Positions 46,424 through 54,370 of a DNA stretch of 64,000 bases are shown here, in pieces. This DNA comes from Phreatobacter aquaticus (GTDB taxonomy: Bacteria > Pseudomonadota > Alphaproteobacteria > Rhizobiales > Phreatobacteraceae). The stretch spans positions 4,054,828-4,118,827 of the forward strand of contig NZ_CP039865.1 of assembly GCF_005160265.1 (NCBI RefSeq), written 5' to 3'. Below the pieces are notes generated by a model. That model saw nothing but the letters and a program-made list of their open reading frames with translations, did not search any database and was not told the origin of the DNA. The translations under genes and the position numbers were made by a program. Positions within the stretch are counted from its first letter, which is position 1. The number at the start of each line of letters is the position of its first letter.

Positions 46424-47301
46424 GACCGGTCGACCGCCTTGCCGAACAGGCCCTGGGGACGGAACAGCAACACCAGGATCACGACGATGAAGCCGACCAC
46501 GTCGCGCATGGAATTGGCGATATAGGCCGACGTCAGCGATTCAACGATGCCGAGCACCAGGCCGGCCACCGCGGCGCCGGCGACATTGCCCATGCCGCCC
46601 AGGATCACCACCGTGAAGGCCTTGAGCGCGATCATGTTGCCGACGATCGGATAGACCAGGAAGACCGACGACATCAGCATGCCGGCAACACCGGCGAGGC
46701 CCGCACCCACCATGAAGGTGACGACGGCGACGCGCTCGACCTGGACGCCGCAGAGGCGGGCAACCGTCTGGTGCTGGGCCATGGCGCGCAGGCTCCGGCC
46801 CGTCCAAGTGTAGCGCAGGACGAGATAGAGCACGGCAATCAGGACGACCATCGTGATCGGGATCATCAGCCGCTGCAGCGGCAGAAAGATCGGGCCGATC
46901 TCGACGGGAATGGTGGAAAGCGAGGTCTGCAGCCGCTGGGGCTGCGGACCGAAGGTGATCAGCGCCGCGTTCTGCAACACGACCGCCAGGCCGAACGACG
47001 AGATGATCGAACTGGTGGCATCCCGGTTCTTCATCGGCTTGTGGAGGATCGCCTCCGCTGCGATCCCGATAATGGCCGAGGTGGCCAGCACGAAGCCGAT
47101 GGCCGGGAGGACCGGCAGGCCGAGAACGGTGACCGCCATGATCCCGGCATAGCCGCCGAGCATGTAGAACTCGCCATGGGCGAAGTTCACCACACCCAGA
47201 ATGCCGAAGATGAGCGTCAGACCGACAGCAACCAGCACATAGGTGCTGCCGATCACGACGCCATTGGCGATATATTGCAGGAACAGATCAAAATCGAACA
47301 C
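46420..47301 (-). CDS. livH: HAAT transporter permease LivH, first set
   Basis: 293 residues, about eight helices. ANGVVIGSTYVLVAVGLTLIFG followed by GVVNFAHGEFYMLGGY is the LivH N-terminal signature. The coupling loop is TGRSLRAMAQHQTVARLCGVQVERV, and VILGGMGNVAGA is conserved near the end. Twelve bases separate it from the binding-protein gene upstream. Confidence 0.9.
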   Translation of the reverse strand: MFDFDLFLQYIANGVVIGSTYVLVAVGLTLIFGILGVVNFAHGEFYMLGGYAGIMAVTVLGLPVLPAIGFVLATSAIIGIAAEAILHKPMKNRDATSSIISSFGLAVVLQNAALITFGPQPQRLQTSLSTIPVEIGPIFLPLQRLMIPITMVVLIAVLYLVLRYTWTGRSLRAMAQHQTVARLCGVQVERVAVVTFMVGAGLAGVAGMLMSSVFLVYPIVGNMIALKAFTVVILGGMGNVAGAAVAGLVLGIVESLTSAYIANSMRDVVGFIVVILVLLFRPQGLFGKAVDRS

Positions 47302-47313
47302 CAGGGGCCCCGA

Positions 47314-48471
47314 TCAGCCCGCGGCGTTCAGCATGCGCTTGCCGTTTCGGATGACCGCAATGAACATCGGGAAATTGACGCTGCCCTTCGCGTCGAAGGC
47401 CGCTGTCGTGCCCGCCGGGCCCTGGACAATCTGCCAGTCCTTCATGCCGCTCTTCAGCATCTTCTGGATTTCCAGCCCGTCCGGCTTGCCGACGCGGCGC
47501 ATGGCCTCCAGCGCAATGGTGGTCGAGTCATAGCCGAGCGAGGAGAACGTGTTGGCGTCCTGGTTGAAGCGCGGGCGGAAGCGCTCGGCAAAGGCCTTGC
47601 CCACCGGATTGGGCGTCGAGGCCTCGAACAGGGTCGCCACCGCGAAGCCCTCGCAGGCAGGGCCCGCCAGCTTGATGAAATCGTCCGAGATCATCGAGCC
47701 GGAGCCAACGAACTGGGTGCGAAGGCCGACCTCAGCCGCCTGGCGCACGATATTGGCGCCGTCGCCCGCCCAGCCGCCGATATAGACCGCTTCGGGGCGA
47801 ATGGTGCGCAGCTTGGTCAGCATGGACGAGAAGTCCTGCTCGCCGGCATTGTAGCTGTCTTTGGAGACGATCGAGCCGCCGACACCCGTCACCACCTTGG
47901 TCACCTGCTCGGCGAGCGTCAGGCCGTAATTGGTGTTGTCGTGGATGATCGCGACCTTGGTCTTCTTGAACAGCTGGACGATCGCCTTGGCGGTATCCTC
48001 GCCCTGCCCGTTGCTGTCCGGCCAGGAGCGGAAGAACCACGGATCGCCCGGCGTGTTCTGGTCGGTGACCAGCGCGCCGGTCGACCCACCCGAAAGCATC
48101 GGCACCTTGTATTCGGCCGAGACCTTGGACGCCGCGGCGGCAACCGCCGATGCGTAGGTGCCGATGATGAAGGGCACCTTGTCGCGCTCGATCAGGCGGC
48201 GCACGGCCGTCACGCCCTTGGTGGAATTGCTCTCGTCATCTTCCATGACGAGTTCGATCTTGCGGCCGAGCACGCCACCCTTGGCGTTCCATTCCTCGAC
48301 GGCGAACTGCAGCCCCTGGATGATCTGGCGGCCTTCGATGCTGGCGCCTCCCGACAGCGGCAGCATGCCGCCGATCTTGATCGGGCCGGTATCCTGCGCC
48401 CGGACGATGGCCGGTGCGGCGACGCTCGCACCGAGGATGCTCAGCATGTGACGGCGGGAGAAATGCGTCAT
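47314..48471 (-). CDS. HAAT transporter periplasmic binding protein, first set
   Basis: 385 residues. The N-terminus MTHFSRRHMLSILGASVAAP is a twin-arginine signal, with cleavage near VRA-QD. The mature part has the type I periplasmic-binding fold of LivK/UrtA/aromatic-acid binders: IKIGGMLPLSGGASIEGRQI, GKIELVMEDDESN-like strand, VPFIIGTYASAVAAAASKV, and AVYIGGWAGDGANIV. The ligand cannot be read directly. The upstream P450 suggests an aromatic or other hydrophobic acid rather than leucine. First gene of the transporter/SDR unit. Confidence 0.88.
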   Translation of the reverse strand: MTHFSRRHMLSILGASVAAPAIVRAQDTGPIKIGGMLPLSGGASIEGRQIIQGLQFAVEEWNAKGGVLGRKIELVMEDDESNSTKGVTAVRRLIERDKVPFIIGTYASAVAAAASKVSAEYKVPMLSGGSTGALVTDQNTPGDPWFFRSWPDSNGQGEDTAKAIVQLFKKTKVAIIHDNTNYGLTLAEQVTKVVTGVGGSIVSKDSYNAGEQDFSSMLTKLRTIRPEAVYIGGWAGDGANIVRQAAEVGLRTQFVGSGSMISDDFIKLAGPACEGFAVATLFEASTPNPVGKAFAERFRPRFNQDANTFSSLGYDSTTIALEAMRRVGKPDGLEIQKMLKSGMKDWQIVQGPAGTTAAFDAKGSVNFPMFIAVIRNGKRMLNAAG

Positions 48472-48644
48472 GGTCAGATCCTCTCGGGTGGCAGGAACGT
48501 ATCGTCTAACAATACGATCATATTGAATTATGCTCTTCTGGCATTCAGAGTGTCAAACATCATTCGACACCCCGCCTTTTCGAAAACGTCATGGCTTCCA
48601 TGCAACCGGTGACCGGCTGCGTCAGGTTGCCGAGTGCCGCGCCA

Positions 48645-49868
48645 TCAGGCAGCCGTGACCCGCAACGGCAATGTCGCCAGGCTGCGCAGATTGTTGTTGA
48701 GACGCCGCGTCGTGTCTCCCGCCATCTCGAGCGTCGCGGCCCGGCGCGCCAGCGCCTTCAGCACCGCCTCGCCCTCGAGCCGGGCGACCATCTGTCCGAC
48801 GCACATGTGCACGCCATGGCCGAGTGCCACATGGCCGAGCAATTGCCGGTTGAGGTCGAACTCGTCCGGCCGCTCCCAGCGATCGGGATCGCGGTTGGCC
48901 GAGCCGAGCAGCATCAGGATCTTGCTGTCATAGGGCACCGTCACGCCCTCGATCTCGACATCCCGCATGGTCTGGCGGCAGACGTTCTGGATCGGCGTCT
49001 CCAGCCGCATCGCCTCTTCCAATGCACCGCGCGCCCGGTTCGGGTCCTCGCGCAGCAGGGCAAACTGGGCGGGATCGCGGGCGAGATACCAGAGTGCCGC
49101 GGAAATGGCGCTGGAGGTTGAATCGAGCCCGCCGCGCAGGAATGAGCGCACCAACAGCGGCGCCACCTCCTGTTCGATTTCCCCGGCATCGGCCGCCTGG
49201 AAGATCTTCTCGCCAAAGCCGCCCGGCACCATGGCCTCGCGGCGCATCATGGCCTGGTACCAGTCCTGGATGCCGTCGGCGCGCCGCTGGGTGTCCTCGT
49301 AGCGGGCGTTCCTCGGGCCCTGTCCGTCGAAGTTCAGCGCGCCGAGCAGGAACAGGTTGTCGCGCCGCTCCGGCGAGTTCTCGAGGCCCAGCGCATCGGG
49401 GAACGTGGTGGCGACATAGGCCTCGGCGAGATCGTGGACGCCGCAGAATGTCCCCTGCTCCACCAGCGCCGCGACCTGGCGATCGGCCTCCCGCTCGAAG
49501 TCCTCCCGCCAGGCTCGGATCAGCGCCGGCGACAGGATGCGTTGCAGGGCGGAGCGAACCTTGGTGTGTACCGGCGGATCGACTTCGACGATCGGGCTTG
49601 CCGGTCGCCAGGCGCCTGGCTTGCGGATATCGCCGAGGCCCGAGCCACCGGTCGAGGAGAACGTCTCCCAGTCCTTCAGGGCCGGATGGATGCTCGCATG
49701 CCGGCCCATGACATAGACATTGTAGGTGCTGAGATAGGCGACGTGGCCTGCCGCCCGGACCGCATCGAAGGTCGCAAAGGGCGAGTTCAGCGAGGCGTCG
49801 CTATAGGGATCGACGTCGAGGATCGGTGCCGTGATCTCATTCAGGCTTGTGGCAGCTGCTTGGACCAT
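48645..49868 (-). CDS. cytochrome P450, CYP199-like
   Basis: 407 residues, soluble class I bacterial type. ExxR is Glu285-Arg288 (EAMR), and the haem loop is LGHGVHMCVG with Cys356. The last 80 residues closely follow CYP199A enzymes, which demethylate or hydroxylate para-substituted benzoates and cinnamates (SANRDPDRWERPDEFD and NNNLRSLATLPL). Two deviations: the haem-loop Phe is Leu349, and the I-helix acid-alcohol pair is Asp249-Ser250 instead of Asp-Thr. No ferredoxin or reductase gene is in the window. Same strand as, and 173 bases before, the transporter/SDR genes. Confidence 0.9.
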   Translation of the reverse strand: MVQAAATSLNEITAPILDVDPYSDASLNSPFATFDAVRAAGHVAYLSTYNVYVMGRHASIHPALKDWETFSSTGGSGLGDIRKPGAWRPASPIVEVDPPVHTKVRSALQRILSPALIRAWREDFEREADRQVAALVEQGTFCGVHDLAEAYVATTFPDALGLENSPERRDNLFLLGALNFDGQGPRNARYEDTQRRADGIQDWYQAMMRREAMVPGGFGEKIFQAADAGEIEQEVAPLLVRSFLRGGLDSTSSAISAALWYLARDPAQFALLREDPNRARGALEEAMRLETPIQNVCRQTMRDVEIEGVTVPYDSKILMLLGSANRDPDRWERPDEFDLNRQLLGHVALGHGVHMCVGQMVARLEGEAVLKALARRAATLEMAGDTTRRLNNNLRSLATLPLRVTAA

Positions 49869-50236
49869 GGTGATTTCCCTTCAAGCCCCCCTGCACTGGC
49901 CGATCGGAGCAAGTGCCAGGCCATATTGGCATCGTATCGGCTGCAAATACGGTGGTATCGGGCGATGATTGAACGGCGACCCTGATTCAATGTCAATTCT
50001 GCCAGCGCGCTGCGGAGCAGCAATATCCCCGTTGCATGGCACGATCGGTCATGCCTCCATGGGGGCATGCCTGCCGCAGATCGTCGCTGCGGCGCGGGCC
50101 GCCGGGCGCAAGCAAGGGTCTCCGGCTTGTTCCAGGAAACCTCCGGCTGTGAACCGGGGCGGCAAGCATTTCAGGCGGAGCGAGGTCTCCGTCCTGTTCC
50201 ACGAAACCTCCGCCTGTGGCCAACGCCGGAGAGCGC
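49869..50236. other. intergenic region between P450 and second LivF gene
   Basis: About 370 bases without a convincing gene. The part next to the P450 start is relatively AT-rich and should hold its promoter. CATGCCTCCATGGGGGCATG at 50050-50069 is a 20-base palindrome with one mismatched pair. The part next to the LivF stop holds a 35-base imperfect direct repeat, listed separately. Confidence 0.5.
50117..50218. repeat. two 35-base imperfect direct repeats
   Basis: Copies at 50117-50151 and 50184-50218 agree at 31 of 35 positions. Each starts GGTCTCCG, contains TGTTCCA(G/C)GAAACCTCCG and ends CTGTG. The period is 67 bases. They lie downstream of the LivF gene of the second operon and upstream of the P450 gene. 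Function unknown. Confidence 0.75.
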
Positions 50237-51028
50237 TCAGGCCAGCCAGCGCTTGCGCCGCCGATAGTGCTTCACGGCGTGGTAGTCGACGCGCTGATGG
50301 CCACCGAGATAGGCCTCGGCGACGTCGGGATTGGAGCCCAGCACTTCGGCCGTGCCGCTCATCAGGATGCGGCCGTTCTCGATCAGATAGCCGGAATGGG
50401 CGATCTCGAGCGCCGCGATGGCGTTCTGCTCGACCAGCAGAACGGCCACACCGCTGGTCTCGTTGATGCCGCGCACGATGTCGAAGATCTCGTCGACCAG
50501 GAACGGCGCAAGCCCCAGGCTCGGCTCGTCGAGCATGAGGAGCTTCGGCTCGGTCATCAGCGCGCGGGCGATGGCCAGCATCTGCTGCTCGCCGCCGGAG
50601 AGATAGCCGGCCTTCGCCTTGGCGCGCTGGGCAAGCCGCGGAAATGTCTCGAACATTCTATCGACCAGCGCCGAGACATGGCCGCGGTCGCGATGCATGG
50701 TGGAGGCAGCCAGCAGGTTCTCCTGCGGCGTCAGATGGCCGAAGACCCGCCGGCCTTCCAGCACATGGGCAATGCCGAGCCGCACGCGATCCGGGGGATC
50801 GAGCGCCAGGATATCCTGGCCGGCAAAGGTCACCTCGCCGCGCGAGACCTCGCCGCGTTCCGGCTTCAGGAGGCCCGAGATCGACTTCAGCACCGTGCTC
50901 TTACCGGCGCCATTGGCGCCGAGCAGCGCCACGAGGCCCCGTTCCGGCACCTCGATCGACACGCCCTTGACCGCGAGGAACACGCGGTCATAGGCGACTT
51001 CGACATTGTTGAGCGTCAGAAGGGACAT
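50237..51028 (-). CDS. livF: HAAT transporter ATPase LivF, second set
   Basis: 263 residues from ATG 51028. Walker A GANGAGKST, Q-loop VLEGRRVFGHLTPQEN, signature LSGGEQQMLAIARAL, Walker B LLMLDEPSLGLAP, LLVEQNA. A basic extension of about 20 residues (AVKHYRRRKRWLA) follows the usual LivF end AYLGG. Last gene of the ten-gene minus-strand operon that begins with the TetR gene at 61360. Confidence 0.9.
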   Translation of the reverse strand: MSLLTLNNVEVAYDRVFLAVKGVSIEVPERGLVALLGANGAGKSTVLKSISGLLKPERGEVSRGEVTFAGQDILALDPPDRVRLGIAHVLEGRRVFGHLTPQENLLAASTMHRDRGHVSALVDRMFETFPRLAQRAKAKAGYLSGGEQQMLAIARALMTEPKLLMLDEPSLGLAPFLVDEIFDIVRGINETSGVAVLLVEQNAIAALEIAHSGYLIENGRILMSGTAEVLGSNPDVAEAYLGGHQRVDYHAVKHYRRRKRWLA

Positions 51029-51105
51029 GGCGCGAGGGCTCCGCGGGCGGGTGTCCGGGCCGCACGGATGCGGCCCGGCCGTCATTGGCTATGGGCTTTT
51101 GGGGC

Positions 51106-52371
51106 TCACTTGCCCGTGCGGCGGAACTCTTCCGAGTACTTGCGGATCTCGGTCCAGACGATGTCCTGGTTGGCCGTGAACCAGTCGGTGATCGGCACGA
51201 ACTTCGCGCCATCCCAGCGGGCGACGCGGCCCATGCCGCCGCCCTGATGATCTTCCTTGGTCACCGTCGTCGGCGGCAGCATGCCCTCGGCGGTGAAATT
51301 GGAGATCGAGCGCAGGCCCTCGTTGAGCCAGGGACCGGTGACGGGCCCGTTCGGCGCCTTCTCGGCGGCCTTGCGGACGCCTTCGACCATCAGGGACGCC
51401 ATCTGCACCCCGTAGTTGTAGTAGCCGGTGCCGACCTTGGCCTCGGGGCCTGCGCCCTTCCCCTTGGCAACCACCTCGGCGAGGATGTCCTTGATGATCT
51501 TCGGTTCGCGGCCACCGACGCAGGGCTCGATCTTCATCACGCCCTTGGCGGCTTCACGGCCGACCACGTCCATGTCCGATTCCGAGATCCAGACGCTCGA
51601 CGACACGCGATCCATGCGCAGGCCGTTGCGGACCGCCTCCGTCAGCGCAACCGTCTGGCCGACGCCGGCGCCCCAGAAGATGACGAAGTCCGGACGGGCG
51701 CGCCGCACCTGCGGCCAGATCGCAGCCTGGTCGTTGCCCGGCGGCGTATAGGGGAAGGCGACGAGCTCGAAGCCCATCTTCTGGCTCAGCACCTGCAGGA
51801 TCGGCAGCGGCTCCTTGCCGAAGGGGGTGTCGATATGAACGAACACCACCTTCTTGCCGCGTACATTGCCGTTCTCGAGCTTGGCAAAGTGGTCGATGAT
51901 CAGACCGGCCTGGGTCCAGTAATTGATCGACAGCGGCAGCACATAGGGGAAGGCCGTGCCGTCGGCCGCGTCCGAGCGGCCGGAATAGGCCGTGATCATG
52001 TTGATCTTGTCTTCGAGTGCGCGTGGCACCAGCGCACGGGCCACCGGCGTCGACAGCGGATCGATCAGAACCGAGCCCTCGCGCTTGCCGCGCTCATAGG
52101 CTTCGATCGCGCGCGGCAGGTCGTTCGCATGGTCCGACACATCGGCGACGATCTTGTAGCCGCCGACGCCACCGCGCTCGTTGATCAGCGTGAAGTAGTC
52201 GCGCTGACCCTGGCTGTATTCCGAGGTCACGAACGTGTAGATGCGCGTGAAATCCTGCGCGAGGGTGAAGCGCACCACCTTTTCCTGGGCAAAGGCGCCC
52301 GTGGTGCTGATGGCCGGAACCGCCAGTGCGGCGGCCGTGCCTGAGACGAAAATGCGACGGTTGACTGCCAT
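51106..52371 (-). CDS. HAAT transporter periplasmic binding protein, second set
   Basis: 421 residues from ATG 52371, with GGAGGA nine bases upstream. Twin-arginine signal MAVNRRIFVSGTAAALAVPA ending near AFA-QE. Type I periplasmic-binding fold: VVRFTLAQDFTRIYTFVTSE, GGVGGYKIVADVSDHAND, SGRSDAADGTAFPYVLPL, VVFVHIDTPFGKEPL, FVIFWGAGVGQTVAL. This sequence type is typical of transporters linked to acyl-CoA ligases and differs clearly from the first set's binder. The neighbouring ligase suggests a carboxylic acid ligand. Confidence 0.88.
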   Translation of the reverse strand: MAVNRRIFVSGTAAALAVPAISTTGAFAQEKVVRFTLAQDFTRIYTFVTSEYSQGQRDYFTLINERGGVGGYKIVADVSDHANDLPRAIEAYERGKREGSVLIDPLSTPVARALVPRALEDKINMITAYSGRSDAADGTAFPYVLPLSINYWTQAGLIIDHFAKLENGNVRGKKVVFVHIDTPFGKEPLPILQVLSQKMGFELVAFPYTPPGNDQAAIWPQVRRARPDFVIFWGAGVGQTVALTEAVRNGLRMDRVSSSVWISESDMDVVGREAAKGVMKIEPCVGGREPKIIKDILAEVVAKGKGAGPEAKVGTGYYNYGVQMASLMVEGVRKAAEKAPNGPVTGPWLNEGLRSISNFTAEGMLPPTTVTKEDHQGGGMGRVARWDGAKFVPITDWFTANQDIVWTEIRKYSEEFRRTGK

Positions 52372-52405
52372 GGTGTGTTTCCTCCGCCCTTGGTTTTTTG
52401 TGCCG

Positions 52406-53479
52406 TCACCGCTGGGCATGGCGGAACGGCCAGACAAGCAGATAATTGCGGACATTGCCGTAGACCTTGGCAAGCCCGAGAGGCTCGTAGAGCAGGAAGC
52501 CTATCACCAGCGCGCCATAGGCCATCAGCGGCAGATGGGCGCGCAGGTCGATCGGGATGTTCATGCCAAACGAGGTCGCGGCAAAGCCGAGCATGTTGTT
52601 CAGCACGATCGGCGCGAACAGGATGAGGGCTGCGCCCAGGAACGGCCCGAGCACGCTGCCAAGCCCGCCGACAATGATCATGGCGAGCAGCTGGATCGAC
52701 AGTTCGATGTGAAACTGGTCGGGCGACACCGCGCGCAGATAGCAGACCGCCAGGACTGAACCGGCCACGCCGCCGATGAACGACGACACCCAGAAGGCAA
52801 GAAGCTTGTACTTGAAGGTGGAGACGCCAAGGATCTGCGCCGCATAATCCTTTTCGCGCACTGCCGCGAGCGCCCGGCCGAAGCTGGTGCGCCCGACATT
52901 CAGCATGAACAGCGCGATGACAAAGCAGACGCCGAGCGCGAAGTAATAGGTCTCGACCTCGCCCCTCAGGCTGACGCCGAGAAAGCGCACCGGCGGCACC
53001 TGCAGCGTCGCCAGTGACCCGCCCGAGATGGCCGGTGTCTGAGAGATGACGAAATCGACGATATACTGCATGGCGAGCGTCGCCATGGCGAGATAGATGC
53101 CCTTCACGCGCAGCGCCGCTGCGCCGAAGATGATCCCGATCGAGGCCGACAGGAGCCCGCCACCGATCATCGCGATTTCCAGCGGCACGCCGAAGCGCAC
53201 CATGTGCACCGAGCCATAGGCCCCGATCGCCATCACCGCGCCATAGCCGAGATGGATCTGCCCTGCCCCGCCCATCAAGAGGTTCAAGCCCAGCGCCGCC
53301 GACGACCAGATCAGCCAGGGCAGCAGATAGCCGGCGAGATAGAGCCGGTCGATGGTGAAGGGCGCTGTGACCAGGAAGGCCAGGATGACGAGGATCAGCA
53401 GGCGGTCGAAGCCCAGCGGAAACAGCTGGCGCTCGTCCTGGTAGCGGGTGTGGCGGATGCCGGCGCGACGATAGAACAT
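52406..53479 (-). CDS. livM: HAAT transporter permease LivM, second set
   Basis: 357 residues, longer than the first-set LivM, with an N-terminal extension of about 30 residues. GLNLLMGGAGQIHLGYGAVMAIGAYGSV is the signature stretch. The coupling loop is FGRALAAVREKDYAAQILGVSTFKYKLLAF, and GGLGSVLGPFLGAALILF follows. Three bases separate it from livH. Confidence 0.9.
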   Translation of the reverse strand: MFYRRAGIRHTRYQDERQLFPLGFDRLLILVILAFLVTAPFTIDRLYLAGYLLPWLIWSSAALGLNLLMGGAGQIHLGYGAVMAIGAYGSVHMVRFGVPLEIAMIGGGLLSASIGIIFGAAALRVKGIYLAMATLAMQYIVDFVISQTPAISGGSLATLQVPPVRFLGVSLRGEVETYYFALGVCFVIALFMLNVGRTSFGRALAAVREKDYAAQILGVSTFKYKLLAFWVSSFIGGVAGSVLAVCYLRAVSPDQFHIELSIQLLAMIIVGGLGSVLGPFLGAALILFAPIVLNNMLGFAATSFGMNIPIDLRAHLPLMAYGALVIGFLLYEPLGLAKVYGNVRNYLLVWPFRHAQR

Positions 53480-53482
53480 GGC

Positions 53483-54370
53483 TCACACCCTCTCGATGTG
53501 CTCGCGGCCAAACAGGCCGTGCGGCTTCAGGAGCAGGGTCAGAAGGATGATGACGGAGGCAACGATGTCGCGGGTGCCGCCGCCGACCAGCGGGTCGAGC
53601 ACGCCGGTCGCAAGACTTTCGGCAACGCCGACGATCAGACCCGCAAGCAGCACACCGGGAATGGAGTCCAGGCCACCGAGGATGGCAATCGCTAGCGCCT
53701 TGATCAGCAGGAGTGACAGCGACCAGTCGACCCCCTGGGTTGCGCCCCAGAGAATGCCGGCGCCGGTCGCTGTGACCGCGCCAAGTCCCCAGGCAACCGC
53801 GATGGCGCGTTCCACCCGGATACCGACCGACCAGGAGGCTGTCTGGTCGTCCGCCACAGCCCGCATGACGATGCCGTAGCGCGAGTTGAAGAACACCAGC
53901 GACAGAATGATGAGCGCGAGCGAAATGCCGCCGCCGATCATGGTGGCGCGGTTGATGAGCAGTTCGCCGACAAAGATCGGCGCCTGCGGAATACCGACGT
54001 CGAGCCGCTTGACCGCTGCCCCGAACACGCCGGGCATGACGCCGCGCAGCAGGATCTCGATGCCGAGCGTCAGCATGATCGTCATGATCACCGGCTGGCC
54101 GATCATGCGCCTCAGCGCCAGGCGCTCGACCATCACGCCACCGAAGAACATCACGACGAGCGCAGCCATGATGGCGAGCCACATGGGAGCGCCGAGGCCT
54201 GCCGAGATCGCCCAGGTAATATAGGCGCCCGTCATGGCGATGGCGCCCTGCGCCAGATTGGCGAGGCCCGACGTCTTGTAGATCAGCACGATGCCGAGCG
54301 AAACGAGCGCATACATGAGCCCGACAAAGACGCCACTGAGGGCAAGTTCCGCGACCAGGATATAGTCCAT
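53483..54370 (-). CDS. livH: HAAT transporter permease LivH, second set
   Basis: 295 residues, about eight helices. GVFVGLMYALVSLGIVLIYK and GLANLAQGAIAMTGAYI match the LivH start. The coupling loop is YGIVMRAVADDQTASWSVGIRVERAIAVAW, with GGLDSIPGVLLAGLIVG near the end. Its start overlaps the ligase stop by one base (TGATG), so uptake and activation genes are translationally coupled. Confidence 0.9.
   Translation of the reverse strand: MDYILVAELALSGVFVGLMYALVSLGIVLIYKTSGLANLAQGAIAMTGAYITWAISAGLGAPMWLAIMAALVVMFFGGVMVERLALRRMIGQPVIMTIMLTLGIEILLRGVMPGVFGAAVKRLDVGIPQAPIFVGELLINRATMIGGGISLALIILSLVFFNSRYGIVMRAVADDQTASWSVGIRVERAIAVAWGLGAVTATGAGILWGATQGVDWSLSLLLIKALAIAILGGLDSIPGVLLAGLIVGVAESLATGVLDPLVGGGTRDIVASVIILLTLLLKPHGLFGREHIERV

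Noticed and set aside
46771-48612. Open frame of 613 codons opposite livH and the binding-protein gene
   Set aside because: Covers two well-defined genes on the other strand and has no domain signature.
50117-50218. parS-like centromere sites
   Set aside because: Only half of the TGTTTCACGTGAAACA palindrome is approximated, and no parAB genes are near.
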